A DNA stretch of 64,000 bases from Paraburkholderia domus (GCF_905220705.1 NZ_CAJNAT010000029.1:27150-91149), one strand, 5' to 3'. Positions 8,774 through 18,276 are shown, counted from the first letter of the stretch. Notes: generated by a model from the sequence alone, not told the origin. Program-made: numbers and translations.

Positions 8774-10447
8774 TCAGACCGCTGCCACTGCGGCCTCGTG
8801 CGCCACACGGCCTGAGGTGCTAGCAAGCCGACCCACTACGGGCGCCGGCGTTGCCACCAGACCACGAATCAGATCAGCAGCCTTTTCCGCGATCATCAGT
8901 GTGGGCGCATTCGTATTCGAACTCACGATCCGCGGCATCACTGACGAATCGGCGACACGCAGCCCTTCGATTCCGTACACGCGCAATTGCGGATCGACGA
9001 CCGACAATTCGTCGATTCCCATCTTGCAGGTACCGACCGGGTGATAGCCGGTGCGTCCGTACTGCTGCGCGTAGGTCTCATACTCGGCCTGCGTGCGCAC
9101 GTTTGCGCCAGGGAAGTGCTCGCTCCTGATGTATTTGCTCAGCGCCTTCTGACTCATGATTTCGCGACTCTGGCGAATACCGTCGACGGCCACCTTCAGG
9201 TCATACGGGTCACGGATATAAGCCGGATCGATCACCGGCGCGTCGGCGGGATCGGCACTGTGCAGCGTGACGCTGCCACGGCTACGCGGTCTGAGGAAAT
9301 AGGAGTTGAGCGTACAGCCCGAACCGGACGGTACCGGCGGCACGCCGGCCTCGACCCCTGCACCAGGCAAGAAGTGAAACTGCAGGTCGGGTGTCGGTAC
9401 GCTGCTGTCCGAATACCAGAACGCACCGCCTTCGGCGATGTTGGACGTGACCGGCCCCTTGTTGAAGAGTTTGTACTCGAGGCCGGCGAGCAGCATCATG
9501 TGTTTCTTCGAATATTTGTCCAGACTGTACGCACCATTCAACTCGTAGACGATATCGATGTCGAAGTGATCCTGCAGGTTTTGCCCGACGCCGTTTAGCA
9601 CATGCACGGGCTTCACGCCCGCGCGTTCCAGGTCTTCCGCACGTCCGATGCCGGAGAGCATCAGCAGCTTCGGCGAACCAATCGCCCCAGCGGTCACGAT
9701 GACTTCGCGTTCAGCACGCGCAATGGTCACGTTCGAGCGATCGTCCCCGGGTGCAAATTCAACGCCGATTGCGCGGCCATTTTCGATGACCACACGCGAA
9801 ACGAGGCAGCCGGTGCGCACCGTCAGATTGGGCCGTGTGCGAGCGTCGCGCAGATAGCCGACCGCCGCGCTGCAGCGCTTGCCGTTGCGCTGCGTGACCT
9901 GATAAGCGCCTACGCCTTCCTGCTGCGCGCCGTTGAAGTCACTGTTATGTGGCATGCCGGCTTCCTGCCCAGCCAGCACAAAAGCCTTGGTCAATTCGTT
10001 GACGCTGATGAGATCCGACACACCGAGTGGGCCGCCAACGCCGTGATACTCATTGCACAGGCGCTCGTTGTCTTCCATGCGGCGCAAGTACGGCAGCACG
10101 CCATCGCGAAAGCCCCAACCGGTGCAACCATCGCGCTCCCAGCCGTCATAGTCCGACGGCTGCCCACGTGTGTAGACCATGGCATTGATCGAGCCGCCAC
10201 CCCCGAGCACGCGGCCCTGCGCGAATGGAATCTGCCGCCCTTGTGTTTCGGCCGCCGCAGCCGTGCGATAGCCCCAAGTCAGCGGGCCGCCCGTCATCTT
10301 GAAGAAGCCAACCGGCATGTGGATGTACGGATCCGTATCGGCAGGTCCAGCTTCGAGAAGCAGCACCCGGTTGCCCGCATCCTCGCTCAGACGCGCCGCG
10401 AGCGCACAACCCGCCGCGCCGCCACCTACGATCACATAGTCATACAT
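8774..10447 (-). CDS. GMC family FAD-dependent alcohol oxidoreductase (choline-dehydrogenase-like)
   Basis: This 557-residue protein has the length of the family. The N-terminal FAD motif is VIVGGGAAGCALAARL (about residues 6-21) and the GMC signature GRVLGGGGSINAMVY follows. The C-terminal active-site His is in YHPVGTCKMG, and SSNTNAPTLMIAEKAAD follows. The family oxidises primary or secondary alcohols with FAD, often passing electrons to the respiratory chain. It lies 105 bp downstream of the aldehyde dehydrogenase on the same strand, so alcohol to aldehyde to acid is the expected pair of steps. Confidence 0.93.
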   Translation of the reverse strand: MYDYVIVGGGAAGCALAARLSEDAGNRVLLLEAGPADTDPYIHMPVGFFKMTGGPLTWGYRTAAAAETQGRQIPFAQGRVLGGGGSINAMVYTRGQPSDYDGWERDGCTGWGFRDGVLPYLRRMEDNERLCNEYHGVGGPLGVSDLISVNELTKAFVLAGQEAGMPHNSDFNGAQQEGVGAYQVTQRNGKRCSAAVGYLRDARTRPNLTVRTGCLVSRVVIENGRAIGVEFAPGDDRSNVTIARAEREVIVTAGAIGSPKLLMLSGIGRAEDLERAGVKPVHVLNGVGQNLQDHFDIDIVYELNGAYSLDKYSKKHMMLLAGLEYKLFNKGPVTSNIAEGGAFWYSDSSVPTPDLQFHFLPGAGVEAGVPPVPSGSGCTLNSYFLRPRSRGSVTLHSADPADAPVIDPAYIRDPYDLKVAVDGIRQSREIMSQKALSKYIRSEHFPGANVRTQAEYETYAQQYGRTGYHPVGTCKMGIDELSVVDPQLRVYGIEGLRVADSSVMPRIVSSNTNAPTLMIAEKAADLIRGLVATPAPVVGRLASTSGRVAHEAAVAAV

Positions 10448-10551
10448 TGCTGTCTCCGATACTGTGTTCTGCAGTCACACGCTGCGCGTGACTCCGCAAT
10501 TCATGAGGCGCTTACGGCTCCTGGCGGCCGCTTGATTCGAACCAGACCACG

Positions 10552-12060
10552 TTAAGCGATCCAGCGCGGCCGGTTGCCTAACTGGACATGAACCGACTTC
10601 AGTTCGGTGTACTCCTCGACGCCGTAACGCCCCGTCTCGCGGCCAATGCCCGATTGCTTGACACCGCCGATCGGCATTTCCGGGCCGCCGGTGATGGTGC
10701 AGTTGACCCAGATCCGGCCCGCCTGAACGTCGCGAAAGCTCTTGATCGCGCCCTGCAGATCGCGCGTCCAGATGCTGGCCGCGAGACCATACGGCACGCC
10801 GTTCGCAATCTGGATCGCCTGCTCGAAGGTGTCGAATGGCGTGACCGACAGCACGGGTCCGAAAATCTCTTCCTGCGCCAGCGCGCTGTGCGGTTCGACG
10901 TTGCGGAACATGGTGGGCTGGATGAAAAAGCGCTCGCCATCCTGGCTCGACGTGCCGCCATGCACCAGTTGTGCGCCGTCGCGGCTGCCCGCTTCGATGA
11001 AACTGCAAATCTTGTCGAACTGACGCGCTTCAACGATAGCGCCAACGTGGTTCGACGCGTCGAGCGGATCGCCCACCCGCACCTTCTCGAGCACACTCTT
11101 GACCCGCGCGACAAGCTCATCTTCCACCGATCGATGCACGACCAGACGGCTGCCCGACACACAGCATTGGCCCGCGTTGAAACAGATGCCAAAGGCGATG
11201 GCGTCCGCGGCATCGGCGAGATCGGCGTCCGCGAACACGATCTGCGGATTCTTGCCGCCCAGCTCGAGCCCGACCTTCTTCATGTTGCCGCCCGCTGCCG
11301 TCAGCACCGAACGGCCCACTGGCGTCGAGCCGGTGAACGACACCATGTCGACATCCATATGCTCCGCGAGCGCCTGACCTACCTTCGAGCCGAGCCCAGT
11401 CACCACGTTCACGACGCCGTCCGGCAAGCCGGCCTCTGTCAGAAGCGCGGCGAGCCTGAGTGTCGTGGTCGAGGTGAGTTCGGCGGGTTTGACAACCGCG
11501 GTGCATCCCGCCGCCAGAACGAACGGCAGGCGCTCGGACAGAATGAAGAACGGGAAATTCCATGGCGTGACGATGCCCACCACGCCGACCGGCTGGCGCA
11601 CGACAAGACCAAACATGTCGCTGCCGAGGGTGTCATGCGAATCGCCGTGCGCGACACGCGCAAGACCCGCCGCGTACTCCCAGATGCCCGCCGCGGCGTT
11701 GATCTCGCCGCGCGACTGGCCTATCGGCTTGCCGCTTTCCAGCGTTTCCAGGTACGCGAGCGTCTCCACGTTGTCCCGGATAAGACTCGCGGTTTTGAGC
11801 AGCACCGTTGCACGCTGCTCACCGGACAGACGCGACCAGCGCCCGTCGTCGAACGCCCGGCGCGCCGAAGCAACCGCCACATTCAGATCGTCGACAGATG
11901 CGCGCGCCGTGGATGTCACCGGCACGCCGTGGCCCGGACTCTTGCGCGTCATGAATTCGCCAGCGAGCCCGACATAGTCCTTGCCGTCGATGAACATCGG
12001 CGTGCGCAGAGGTTCCGACGGAAGACGAAGCGTTGCTGCGAGTTCATTCAGGTTACTCAT
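10552..12060 (-). CDS. NAD(P)-dependent aldehyde dehydrogenase
   Basis: This 502-residue ALDH superfamily protein has the Rossmann-domain motif VTPWNFP, the general-base Glu in LELGGKNPQ and the catalytic Cys in FNAGQCC near residue 300. I chose the start at 12060 because GGAGG lies 6 bp upstream; the frame extends to 12132 without a better site. It oxidises an aldehyde to a carboxylate, plausibly the product of the neighbouring GMC enzyme. It is divergent from the TetR gene. Confidence 0.94.
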   Translation of the reverse strand: MSNLNELAATLRLPSEPLRTPMFIDGKDYVGLAGEFMTRKSPGHGVPVTSTARASVDDLNVAVASARRAFDDGRWSRLSGEQRATVLLKTASLIRDNVETLAYLETLESGKPIGQSRGEINAAAGIWEYAAGLARVAHGDSHDTLGSDMFGLVVRQPVGVVGIVTPWNFPFFILSERLPFVLAAGCTAVVKPAELTSTTTLRLAALLTEAGLPDGVVNVVTGLGSKVGQALAEHMDVDMVSFTGSTPVGRSVLTAAGGNMKKVGLELGGKNPQIVFADADLADAADAIAFGICFNAGQCCVSGSRLVVHRSVEDELVARVKSVLEKVRVGDPLDASNHVGAIVEARQFDKICSFIEAGSRDGAQLVHGGTSSQDGERFFIQPTMFRNVEPHSALAQEEIFGPVLSVTPFDTFEQAIQIANGVPYGLAASIWTRDLQGAIKSFRDVQAGRIWVNCTITGGPEMPIGGVKQSGIGRETGRYGVEEYTELKSVHVQLGNRPRWIA

Positions 12061-12159
12061 TCCTGCCTCCAGAATCTGCTTTTGCACGGACACGGAAAGC
12101 GCGTCGTGCGTGCGGAAAATTGTGTGGGCCATGCGATGTGCTGCCCGTTTTTGCGCCCA

Positions 12160-12177
12160 TTCTGCACCATCCGGTTA
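12160..12177. promoter_or_regulatory. Candidate TetR operator in the ALDH-tetR intergenic region
   Basis: The 18 bp contain ATCCGGTTA and are followed by CTT, matching the GGTTACTT end of the sites at 341 and 14616. The left half is poorly conserved. The site lies between the divergent ALDH (start 12060) and tetR (start 12273) genes, where an autoregulatory TetR site is expected. Confidence 0.35.
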
Positions 12178-12272
12178 CTTCCTGACAATGCCTTTTTGGT
12201 CTATAGTCGCTGACACAACGCGGCCGCGAATGACGCCGCTCCCACTGACTCTCTTTGCAGCGATCACCGACC

Positions 12273-12956
12273 ATGACTCTTGTGACCACGCCTCCCAGCC
12301 GGGCATCCAAAACCGCCAAGACGGGCGCGACGCAGCCGCCGAGGCAGCGGGATCCCGAGGTGACCCGGGCGCGTATTCTCGAAGCCGCGAAAATGGAGTT
12401 CGCGAAACTCGGTCTTGCCGGCGCACGCGTGGAAGCCATCGCGACACGTTCGAAGGCCAACAAGCGGATGATCTACCACTACTTCGGGAGCAAGGAGGAG
12501 CTGTTCGTTGCCGTGCTCGAGGACGCCTATGCCGACATCCGCACCGCCGAACTGAAGCTCAACCTCGATCATCTTTCTCCCGAAGATGCGATCGTCGCGC
12601 TCGCCACGCATACGTGGAACTACTACCTGAAGAACCCGGAATTCATGACACTCGTGAATAGCGAGAACCTGCACAAGGCGCGTCATCTGAAGAAGTCCGA
12701 ACGATTCAAGGAACTGCATCATGATTTCATCTCGATGTTGCAACGCATACTCGACCGTGGCGTCGAAGCGGGTGTATTCCGCAGCGGCGTCGACGCCCGG
12801 CAACTGCACATTACGATGGCTGCGATCGGTTACTACTACCTCACCAATCGCCACACCAGCGGCCTCATTTTCGACATCGACTTCATGAGCAAGGAGGCGT
12901 TGAAAGCCAGGCTCGACTTCAACATCGAGACCATTCTCAGGCTCGTGCACGCCTGA
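12273..12956 (+). CDS. TetR family transcriptional regulator
   Basis: This 227-residue protein has a basic N-terminal tail of about 30 residues and a TetR helix-turn-helix (RILEAAKMEFAK ... ATRSKANKRMIYHYFGSKEEL). A longer all-helical ligand domain follows, resembling the TetR_C regulators found with CoA and aromatic catabolism. ATG 12273 is preferred; an in-frame TTG at 12255 is possible, and neither has a clear ribosome-binding site. It is divergent from the aldehyde dehydrogenase and central to the catabolic genes, so it probably represses them until an inducer binds. Confidence 0.9.
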   Translation: MTLVTTPPSRASKTAKTGATQPPRQRDPEVTRARILEAAKMEFAKLGLAGARVEAIATRSKANKRMIYHYFGSKEELFVAVLEDAYADIRTAELKLNLDHLSPEDAIVALATHTWNYYLKNPEFMTLVNSENLHKARHLKKSERFKELHHDFISMLQRILDRGVEAGVFRSGVDARQLHITMAAIGYYYLTNRHTSGLIFDIDFMSKEALKARLDFNIETILRLVHA

Positions 12957-12968
12957 GTGGTCACTTGC

Positions 12969-12991
12969 GGAGCGCCGAGCAGCGGCGCTCC
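12969..12991. terminator. Hairpin between convergent tetR and CoA-transferase genes
   Basis: A perfect 8-bp stem, GGAGCGCC / GGCGCTCC with a 7-nt loop, lies just after the tetR stop and before the stop of the convergent CoA-transferase gene. There is no strong T-run, so it could be a weak bidirectional terminator or a 3'-end protecting hairpin. Confidence 0.5.
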
Positions 12992-13009
12992 CGATTGCGT
13001 GAGCGTTCA

Positions 13010-14554
13010 TCAGGCCGGCTGCTCGCGCCGCTTGTCCGCCGCGCCCTTACCGCGCGCAAGCAATGCGTCGTCGACAAGCGGGCGAAACCCCATCCGCGCA
13101 AGCACGTCCCGCTCAACATCCACACCTTCCGCCACTTCGATCAGACGAACCCCATCCTCTTCGAGCCGGAAGACCGCCCGCTCTGTCACATACAGCACGT
13201 CCTGCTTCGCGATACGCGCCTGCACGCCGCTAAACGTGATGTGCTGCACGCGCTCGACGAGCTTCGGCACACTGCCCGGCGACACGATATTCACGCGCTG
13301 GCCCACCTGCTCGACCTGCAGGCCTTTTGCTTCGAAACTGCCGCAGAAGACGATCTTGCGCGCACCCTGGGTGATGTCGATAAAGCCGCCTGGCCCTACC
13401 ACCGTCGAGCCGAGTTTCGAGACATTGATATTCCCGTCTCCATCCATCTCGCCCATGCCGAGAAACGAAATGTCGACCCCGCCCCCACTGTAGAAATCGA
13501 ATTGATCGACGCTTGAGAGAATCGCTTCCGCGTTGCGCGCAGAGCCGAACATGGGACCGTCGACCATGGCGCCGTTGTGGATGCCCTGCTCGACTGTTCC
13601 CCAGAACGTGCCGAGTCGTCCCTGTTGCGCCAGCAAACCCGGAATACCGCCTGGGATGCCGAAACCGAAATTCGCCGAATGCCCTTCGTGCAGTTCCTCC
13701 GCGGCGCGTGCCGCAACGATGCGACGTATACCCATGGGCACTTCATAGAAGCCATCGGCAATGGTTCCGACCGTTTCGCCACTTAGCGTGGAGTCGTAGT
13801 CGGCGATCGCACACTGCGGTGCCGCCGGCGTCTCGACGAGCGTGTCAACGAGAACACCCGGTATTCGCACCAGTCGCGCAGGCACGTAGCCTGCCGGCTC
13901 GCGCTCCTTGACCTGCACAATCACATGGCCGCCACAGTTGTGAGCAGCAAGAGCCGCTGCGTACGTGTCAAGGTCAACGGGCTCGCGACGTAACGTGACA
14001 TTGCCGGCCGCGTCCGCGGACGAACCGCGGACGATTGCGAAATCGACTTTGAACGGCTTGTAGCGCAAGTACTCGCGCCCATCGAGTTCAATCAGTTCGA
14101 CGAGGTCTTCGGTAGCGCGCGCATTGATCTTGCCGCCGTCGATGCGCGGATCGACGAACGTACGCAGACCGACGTGCGTGACGAGCCCCGGCCGCCCTGC
14201 GCCGATCTCGCGCAGCAATGTGGAGATTGCGCCCGCCGGGAAGCTATACGCTTCGAACGCATTCTCTTTCGCCATTTGCTGCATGGCCGGCGACCAGCTC
14301 CAGTGTCCACCGATGACGCGTCGCACCATACCCGGGTGCGCGAAGCGCCCAAGACCGCTGCCCTTGCCGTCGCCGATTCCGAGTGCGTGGACCACCGTCA
14401 GATCGCGCGGATGCCCAGTCTCGAGGAATCGCTGCTCCAGTTTCGCGAGCACGGCGTCCGGCTCAAGCATCCCGCCGCCGTTGCTGGCCAGCGCAATGGT
14501 CGCCCCATCGAAGATTTGCTCAACCGCATCTTCGGCTTGCATCCAGTTTTTCAA
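13010..14554 (-). CDS. Family I CoA-transferase (acetate/propionate CoA-transferase type)
   Basis: This protein of about 514 residues fuses the alpha and beta CoA-transferase domains, as in YdiF and propionate CoA-transferase. The N-terminal half carries ALASNGGGMLEP. The second half carries FGFGIPGGIP and the catalytic Glu in GTVEQGIHNG. It moves CoA from a donor such as acetyl- or succinyl-CoA to a carboxylate. The start is uncertain: TTG at 14554 follows GGAGGG at ideal spacing, while ATG at 14542 is farther away. It diverges from the acyl-CoA dehydrogenase operon and probably activates the acid made by the aldehyde dehydrogenase. Confidence 0.9.
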   Translation of the reverse strand: MKNWMQAEDAVEQIFDGATIALASNGGGMLEPDAVLAKLEQRFLETGHPRDLTVVHALGIGDGKGSGLGRFAHPGMVRRVIGGHWSWSPAMQQMAKENAFEAYSFPAGAISTLLREIGAGRPGLVTHVGLRTFVDPRIDGGKINARATEDLVELIELDGREYLRYKPFKVDFAIVRGSSADAAGNVTLRREPVDLDTYAAALAAHNCGGHVIVQVKEREPAGYVPARLVRIPGVLVDTLVETPAAPQCAIADYDSTLSGETVGTIADGFYEVPMGIRRIVAARAAEELHEGHSANFGFGIPGGIPGLLAQQGRLGTFWGTVEQGIHNGAMVDGPMFGSARNAEAILSSVDQFDFYSGGGVDISFLGMGEMDGDGNINVSKLGSTVVGPGGFIDITQGARKIVFCGSFEAKGLQVEQVGQRVNIVSPGSVPKLVERVQHITFSGVQARIAKQDVLYVTERAVFRLEEDGVRLIEVAEGVDVERDVLARMGFRPLVDDALLARGKGAADKRREQPA

Positions 14555-14615
14555 ACTACCCTCCAATCAAATCGGCCACAAAGCTCGTTGACATCGGTCA
14601 TTCGTTGGTTTTAAA

Positions 14616-14633
14616 TAACCATCCAGATGGTTA
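14616..14633. promoter_or_regulatory. Perfect palindromic operator TAACCATC-CA-GATGGTTA
   Basis: This is a perfect 8-2-8 inverted repeat between the divergent CoA-transferase (start about 14554) and acyl-CoA dehydrogenase (start 14756) genes. Length and symmetry suit a TetR dimer. Related sites occur at 341-358, 8699-8707 and 12160-12177, each in a promoter region of the same cluster. Confidence 0.6.
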
Positions 14634-14755
14634 CTTGATGCCAATGTTGGCACAGGAAATCACGTAATTCAAGCGGTGATGCGCAAGGCTCGGGTTTACC
14701 TTCACCAGCGCAAACCAGGCATAAAACAGGTACCGATCATGAGGACGGAGACAGC

Positions 14756-15901
14756 ATGAAACTCTCAGAAACGCATCAGCAGATTCGTGAAACCACCCGG
14801 CGCTTTGCGCAGGAGGTGATTCGCCCAGTCGCCGAGGAACTGGATCGCGAGGAACGCTTCCCAGCGGAGATCTACGCCCAGATGGGCGAGTTGGGCCTGT
14901 TCGGCATCACCGTGCCGGAAGAATTCGGCGGCGCAGGACTCGACGTCACGGCCTACGCACTCGTGATGGAAGAACTGTCGCGCGGTTACGCTTCCGTCGC
15001 TGACCAGTGCGGTCTCCTTGAACTGGTCGGCACCCTTCTTTCCGCACACGGCACCGGCGAGCAACGTGCGACCTACATGGAGCCGCTCTTGCGCGCGAAA
15101 CTACGGCCGGCCTATTGCATCACTGAGGCTGACGCAGGCACTGACGTCTCCGGCATCCGTACCACCGCGACCCGTACGGCCGAGGGCTGGGAACTCAACG
15201 GCGCCAAGCTCTGGATTCACAACGCCCCGGTTGCCGACGTCGCATTCGTGCTCGCCCGGACCGACCCCGCGGCGGGAAAACGCGGCATGAGTATCTTCAT
15301 CGTGGACTGCTCGTTGGCCGGAGTATCGAAAGGTCCCAAAGAGCACAAGATGGGGCAGCGCGCGTCGCAGGTCGGCGAACTGAATTTCGACCGGGTAAAG
15401 TTGCCGCGCGATGCGCTGCTCGGCACCGAAGGCCGCGGCTTTCACATGATGATGAGCGCGCTCGACAAGGGGCGTGTGGGTATCGCCTCGCTTGCCGTGG
15501 GCATCGCGCAGGCGGGGCTCGAAGCGGCACTCGAATACTCGCAAACCCGCAAGCAGTTCGGCAGTCATATTGCCGAGTTGCAAGGCATTCAATGGATGCT
15601 CGCGGATATGGCGAAGGACATTCAGGCCGCGCGCCTGCTCGTCCTCGACGCCGCGGAACGACTCGAATCGGGCGATCGCCCCAGCATTGCCTGCTCAATG
15701 GCCAAGTGCTTTGCCGGCGATACCGCCGTCAAGCACAGCGCTAACGCCGTGCAGATTTTCGGCGGCAGCGGCTACATTCGCGGCTACGAAGTCGAACGCC
15801 TGTATCGGGACGCCAAGATCACGCAGATCTACGAAGGCACGAACCAGATCCAGCGCACGATCATTGCACGCGATCTGATTGCCAATGGAGCCTCATTATG
15901 A
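14756..15901 (+). CDS. Acyl-CoA dehydrogenase
   Basis: This 381-residue protein has the standard acyl-CoA dehydrogenase layout. An N-terminal helical domain is followed by the beta domain with YCITEADAGTDVSGI. The C-terminal helical domain contains RKQFGSHIAELQGIQWMLADM, the FAD site QIFGGSGYIRGYEVERLYRDAKI and the likely catalytic Glu in IYEGTNQIQ. It introduces a 2,3-double bond into an acyl-CoA and reduces ETF, matching the etfBA genes of the same cluster. It is first in a plus-strand operon, and its stop overlaps the next ATG (ATGA). Confidence 0.95.
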   Translation: MKLSETHQQIRETTRRFAQEVIRPVAEELDREERFPAEIYAQMGELGLFGITVPEEFGGAGLDVTAYALVMEELSRGYASVADQCGLLELVGTLLSAHGTGEQRATYMEPLLRAKLRPAYCITEADAGTDVSGIRTTATRTAEGWELNGAKLWIHNAPVADVAFVLARTDPAAGKRGMSIFIVDCSLAGVSKGPKEHKMGQRASQVGELNFDRVKLPRDALLGTEGRGFHMMMSALDKGRVGIASLAVGIAQAGLEAALEYSQTRKQFGSHIAELQGIQWMLADMAKDIQAARLLVLDAAERLESGDRPSIACSMAKCFAGDTAVKHSANAVQIFGGSGYIRGYEVERLYRDAKITQIYEGTNQIQRTIIARDLIANGASL

Positions 15902-16677
15902 GCGCTCGCCCAATCGCACTTGTCACAGGTAGCCGACGTGGCATCGGCCGCGCGATCGCGATCGAACTTGGTCGCGCCGGTTTCGACATCGCGCTGACCG
16001 ATGCGGTGGCGTCGGATGAACTCGACGATGCCGTTCGCGAGGTTCAGCAAACCGGCGCACGCGCGATCGCAACGCTCTCCGACCTCGCCGACATCGATTC
16101 GCATCCGGCCACGTTATCCGCTATCGAAGCCTCGCTCGACGGCCAGATCGATTGCCTCGTGAACAACGCGGGTGTTTCCGTGATGTCACGCGGCGACCTC
16201 CTCGACGTCACAGCGGAAAGTTTCGACCGCTGCATCGCGGTGAATACGCGCGGCACGTTCTTTCTCATGCAGGCATTCTCGAAACACTGCCTTGCGCGCT
16301 CGGGACCTCCCGTTGCACCGCATCCGTCGATCATCACCATCACGTCGTCCAACGCGATCGCGGCCTCGCCCTTGCGCAGCGAATATTGCGTATCCAAGGC
16401 CGGGCTTTCGATGGCGAACACGCTTTTCTCGTTGCGTCTGGCGGAGCACGGCATCAGCGTGTATGAGGTGCAGCCCGGCCTGATCGAAACCGAAATGACC
16501 GCGCCGTCCCGCGCACGCTACGACACGCAGATCGAACAGGGACTGACCGCCATCAAACGCTGGGGCACGCCGCAGGAAGTTGCAATCACCGTGCGAACGC
16601 TTGCCACCGGCGGCCTTCCCTACAGCGTCGGCCAGGCGATCCGTATCGACGGCGGCCTCCTCGTCACCAAATACTGA
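15898..16677 (+). CDS. Short-chain dehydrogenase/reductase, FabG-like
   Basis: This 259-residue classical SDR has the cofactor motif TGSRRGIG (residues 11-18), NNAG, a catalytic Ser in TSSNA and YCVSK. It overlaps the acyl-CoA dehydrogenase gene by 4 bp. It could oxidise the 3-hydroxyacyl-CoA that would follow dehydrogenation and hydration, or act on a sugar intermediate. No enoyl-CoA hydratase is present nearby. Confidence 0.92.
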   Translation: MSARPIALVTGSRRGIGRAIAIELGRAGFDIALTDAVASDELDDAVREVQQTGARAIATLSDLADIDSHPATLSAIEASLDGQIDCLVNNAGVSVMSRGDLLDVTAESFDRCIAVNTRGTFFLMQAFSKHCLARSGPPVAPHPSIITITSSNAIAASPLRSEYCVSKAGLSMANTLFSLRLAEHGISVYEVQPGLIETEMTAPSRARYDTQIEQGLTAIKRWGTPQEVAITVRTLATGGLPYSVGQAIRIDGGLLVTKY

Positions 16678-16684
16678 GCTACCT

Positions 16685-17854
16685 ATGAACCTGTCAATCA
16701 GACTTCCGGCTGCGTCCGGCACACTGGAAACGTATCTCGTGCAGGGCACGCCACTCGAGGTACGACCGCCTGCGCGTGAATTCAACCGCATTGCGTACTC
16801 GGCCGCTCACGTGGTCGCCGATCCGCTCCGCGCGGGGGAGCTAAACGCCGAGCCCGCCATCGACTGGGACCGCACGATCGCTTACCGGCGCTATCTCCTT
16901 CAACAGGGATTGGGCATCGCAGAAGCCATGGACACGGCGCAACGCGGCATGGGTTTGCCGTGGAGCACGGCACTTGAACTGATCACACGCAGCATCGAAG
17001 GCACACGCGATATTGCCGGGGCGGCCATCGCGTCGGGTTGCGGCACTGACCACATGACGCCCGCTTCGGTGACGAACTGCGATCAGGTGATTCGTGCATA
17101 TGCGGAGCAACTTGAAGCCGTGCAGCGCGTGGGCGGACGCGTGATCCTGATGGCGAGTCGCGCGCTCGCGAAAGTGGCACGCTCGCCGGACGATTACCGG
17201 CGCGTCTATCGCGAAGTGCTCGCCATGTGCGATCAGCCGGTCATTCTGCATTGGCTCGGCGACATGTTCGACCCTGAACTCGCGGGCTACTGGGGCGCAA
17301 GCGGATTTCCGGATGCAGCCGAAGTTTGCCTCGATATCATCGAGGCCAATTCGGCCAAAGTGGATGGCATCAAGATCTCGTTGCTCGACGAGCAGAAGGA
17401 GATCACGTTCCGCCGTCGTCTGCCGCAAAGCGTGAAGATGTACACAGGCGACGACTTCAACTATCCCGCGCTGATCGCCGGCGATGGCACGCATTTCTCA
17501 CATGCGCTTCTCGGCATTTTCGACGCCATTGCGCCAGCGGCGTCTCAAGCGCTGACAGCCCTCTCTGCGGGTGACCTCGATACGTATAACCTGTTGCTGG
17601 GGCCGACGGTCCCGCTTTCGCGCCACATTTTTCGCGCGCCAACGCAGTACTACAAGACCGGCGTAGTGTTCCTTGCATACCTGAATGGCTTCCAGGATCA
17701 CTTCTTCATGCCGGGCGGTCACCACGGTATGCGGCCGCCAGCTTATCTGGCCGACGTATTCCGCCTCGCAGACCAGGCCGGCTTGCTGCGCGATCCGGGC
17801 GATGCGATCAGTCGCATTCGGAAGGTCATGGCGCCACTAGGATGCGGAGACTGA
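16685..17854 (+). CDS. DUF993 family protein (dihydrodipicolinate-synthase-like TIM barrel)
   Basis: This 389-residue protein resembles the DUF993 family, usually described as a relative of dihydrodipicolinate synthase/aldolases. Recognisable segments are NRIAYSAAHVVADPL near the N-terminus, ILHWLGDMFDP in the middle, KISLLD with a conserved Lys, YTGDDFNYPALI and PGGHHGMRPPAYL near the end. The fold suggests Schiff-base aldol/retro-aldol chemistry, but the reaction is unknown. It lies 7 bp after the SDR and immediately before the Dabb gene; such genes are often seen with sugar isomerases and Gfo/Idh enzymes. Confidence 0.85.
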   Translation: MNLSIRLPAASGTLETYLVQGTPLEVRPPAREFNRIAYSAAHVVADPLRAGELNAEPAIDWDRTIAYRRYLLQQGLGIAEAMDTAQRGMGLPWSTALELITRSIEGTRDIAGAAIASGCGTDHMTPASVTNCDQVIRAYAEQLEAVQRVGGRVILMASRALAKVARSPDDYRRVYREVLAMCDQPVILHWLGDMFDPELAGYWGASGFPDAAEVCLDIIEANSAKVDGIKISLLDEQKEITFRRRLPQSVKMYTGDDFNYPALIAGDGTHFSHALLGIFDAIAPAASQALTALSAGDLDTYNLLLGPTVPLSRHIFRAPTQYYKTGVVFLAYLNGFQDHFFMPGGHHGMRPPAYLADVFRLADQAGLLRDPGDAISRIRKVMAPLGCGD

Positions 17855-17856
17855 TC

Positions 17857-18276
17857 ATGGCCCGATCCAGGGGACCCGTGCGGCACATGGTGTTTTGCCG
17901 GTTCCGTAGCGAAGTGCCACCGGCACGCCGCCTCGCGTTCTTTGAGCAGATCCGGCGATTAACGGAAGTGCCCGGCATTGCCTTCACCAACTTTCAGAGC
18001 GGGCCCAACGTGTCGCCGGAAGGCTATGGCATGACGTTTTCTGACGGCTTCATGATGGATTTCGCGAGCCGCGACGACTGCTTTGCCTATCTGGCGCACC
18101 CCACGCATCAGGCCATTGGCGCACGTCTTCTTGAGACACTTGAAGACGGTGCGCAAGGCCTGCTCGTCTTCGATATCGATCTGGAAACTCATGAGAAACC
18201 TTCAGGGAAGACTCGACCTGTGCTCCATCAATACCGCAACACTGGGCCATCGGGAGCCACTCAGTCGTACGATTGA
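17857..18276 (+). CDS. Dabb (stress-responsive A/B barrel) domain protein
   Basis: This 139-residue protein is a single dimeric alpha/beta-barrel domain (RHMVFCRFRSEV ... DFASRDDCFAYLAHPTHQAI ... LVFDID). Such proteins include small ligases, cyclases and monooxygenase-like enzymes. The ATG at 17857 has GGAGA upstream; a start at 17842 would overlap the DUF993 stop. The domain ends near residue 115, and the last 28 codons overlap the next gene by 86 bp. The tail is therefore not conserved-looking, and the stop may have drifted downstream. Confidence 0.75.
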   Translation: MARSRGPVRHMVFCRFRSEVPPARRLAFFEQIRRLTEVPGIAFTNFQSGPNVSPEGYGMTFSDGFMMDFASRDDCFAYLAHPTHQAIGARLLETLEDGAQGLLVFDIDLETHEKPSGKTRPVLHQYRNTGPSGATQSYD

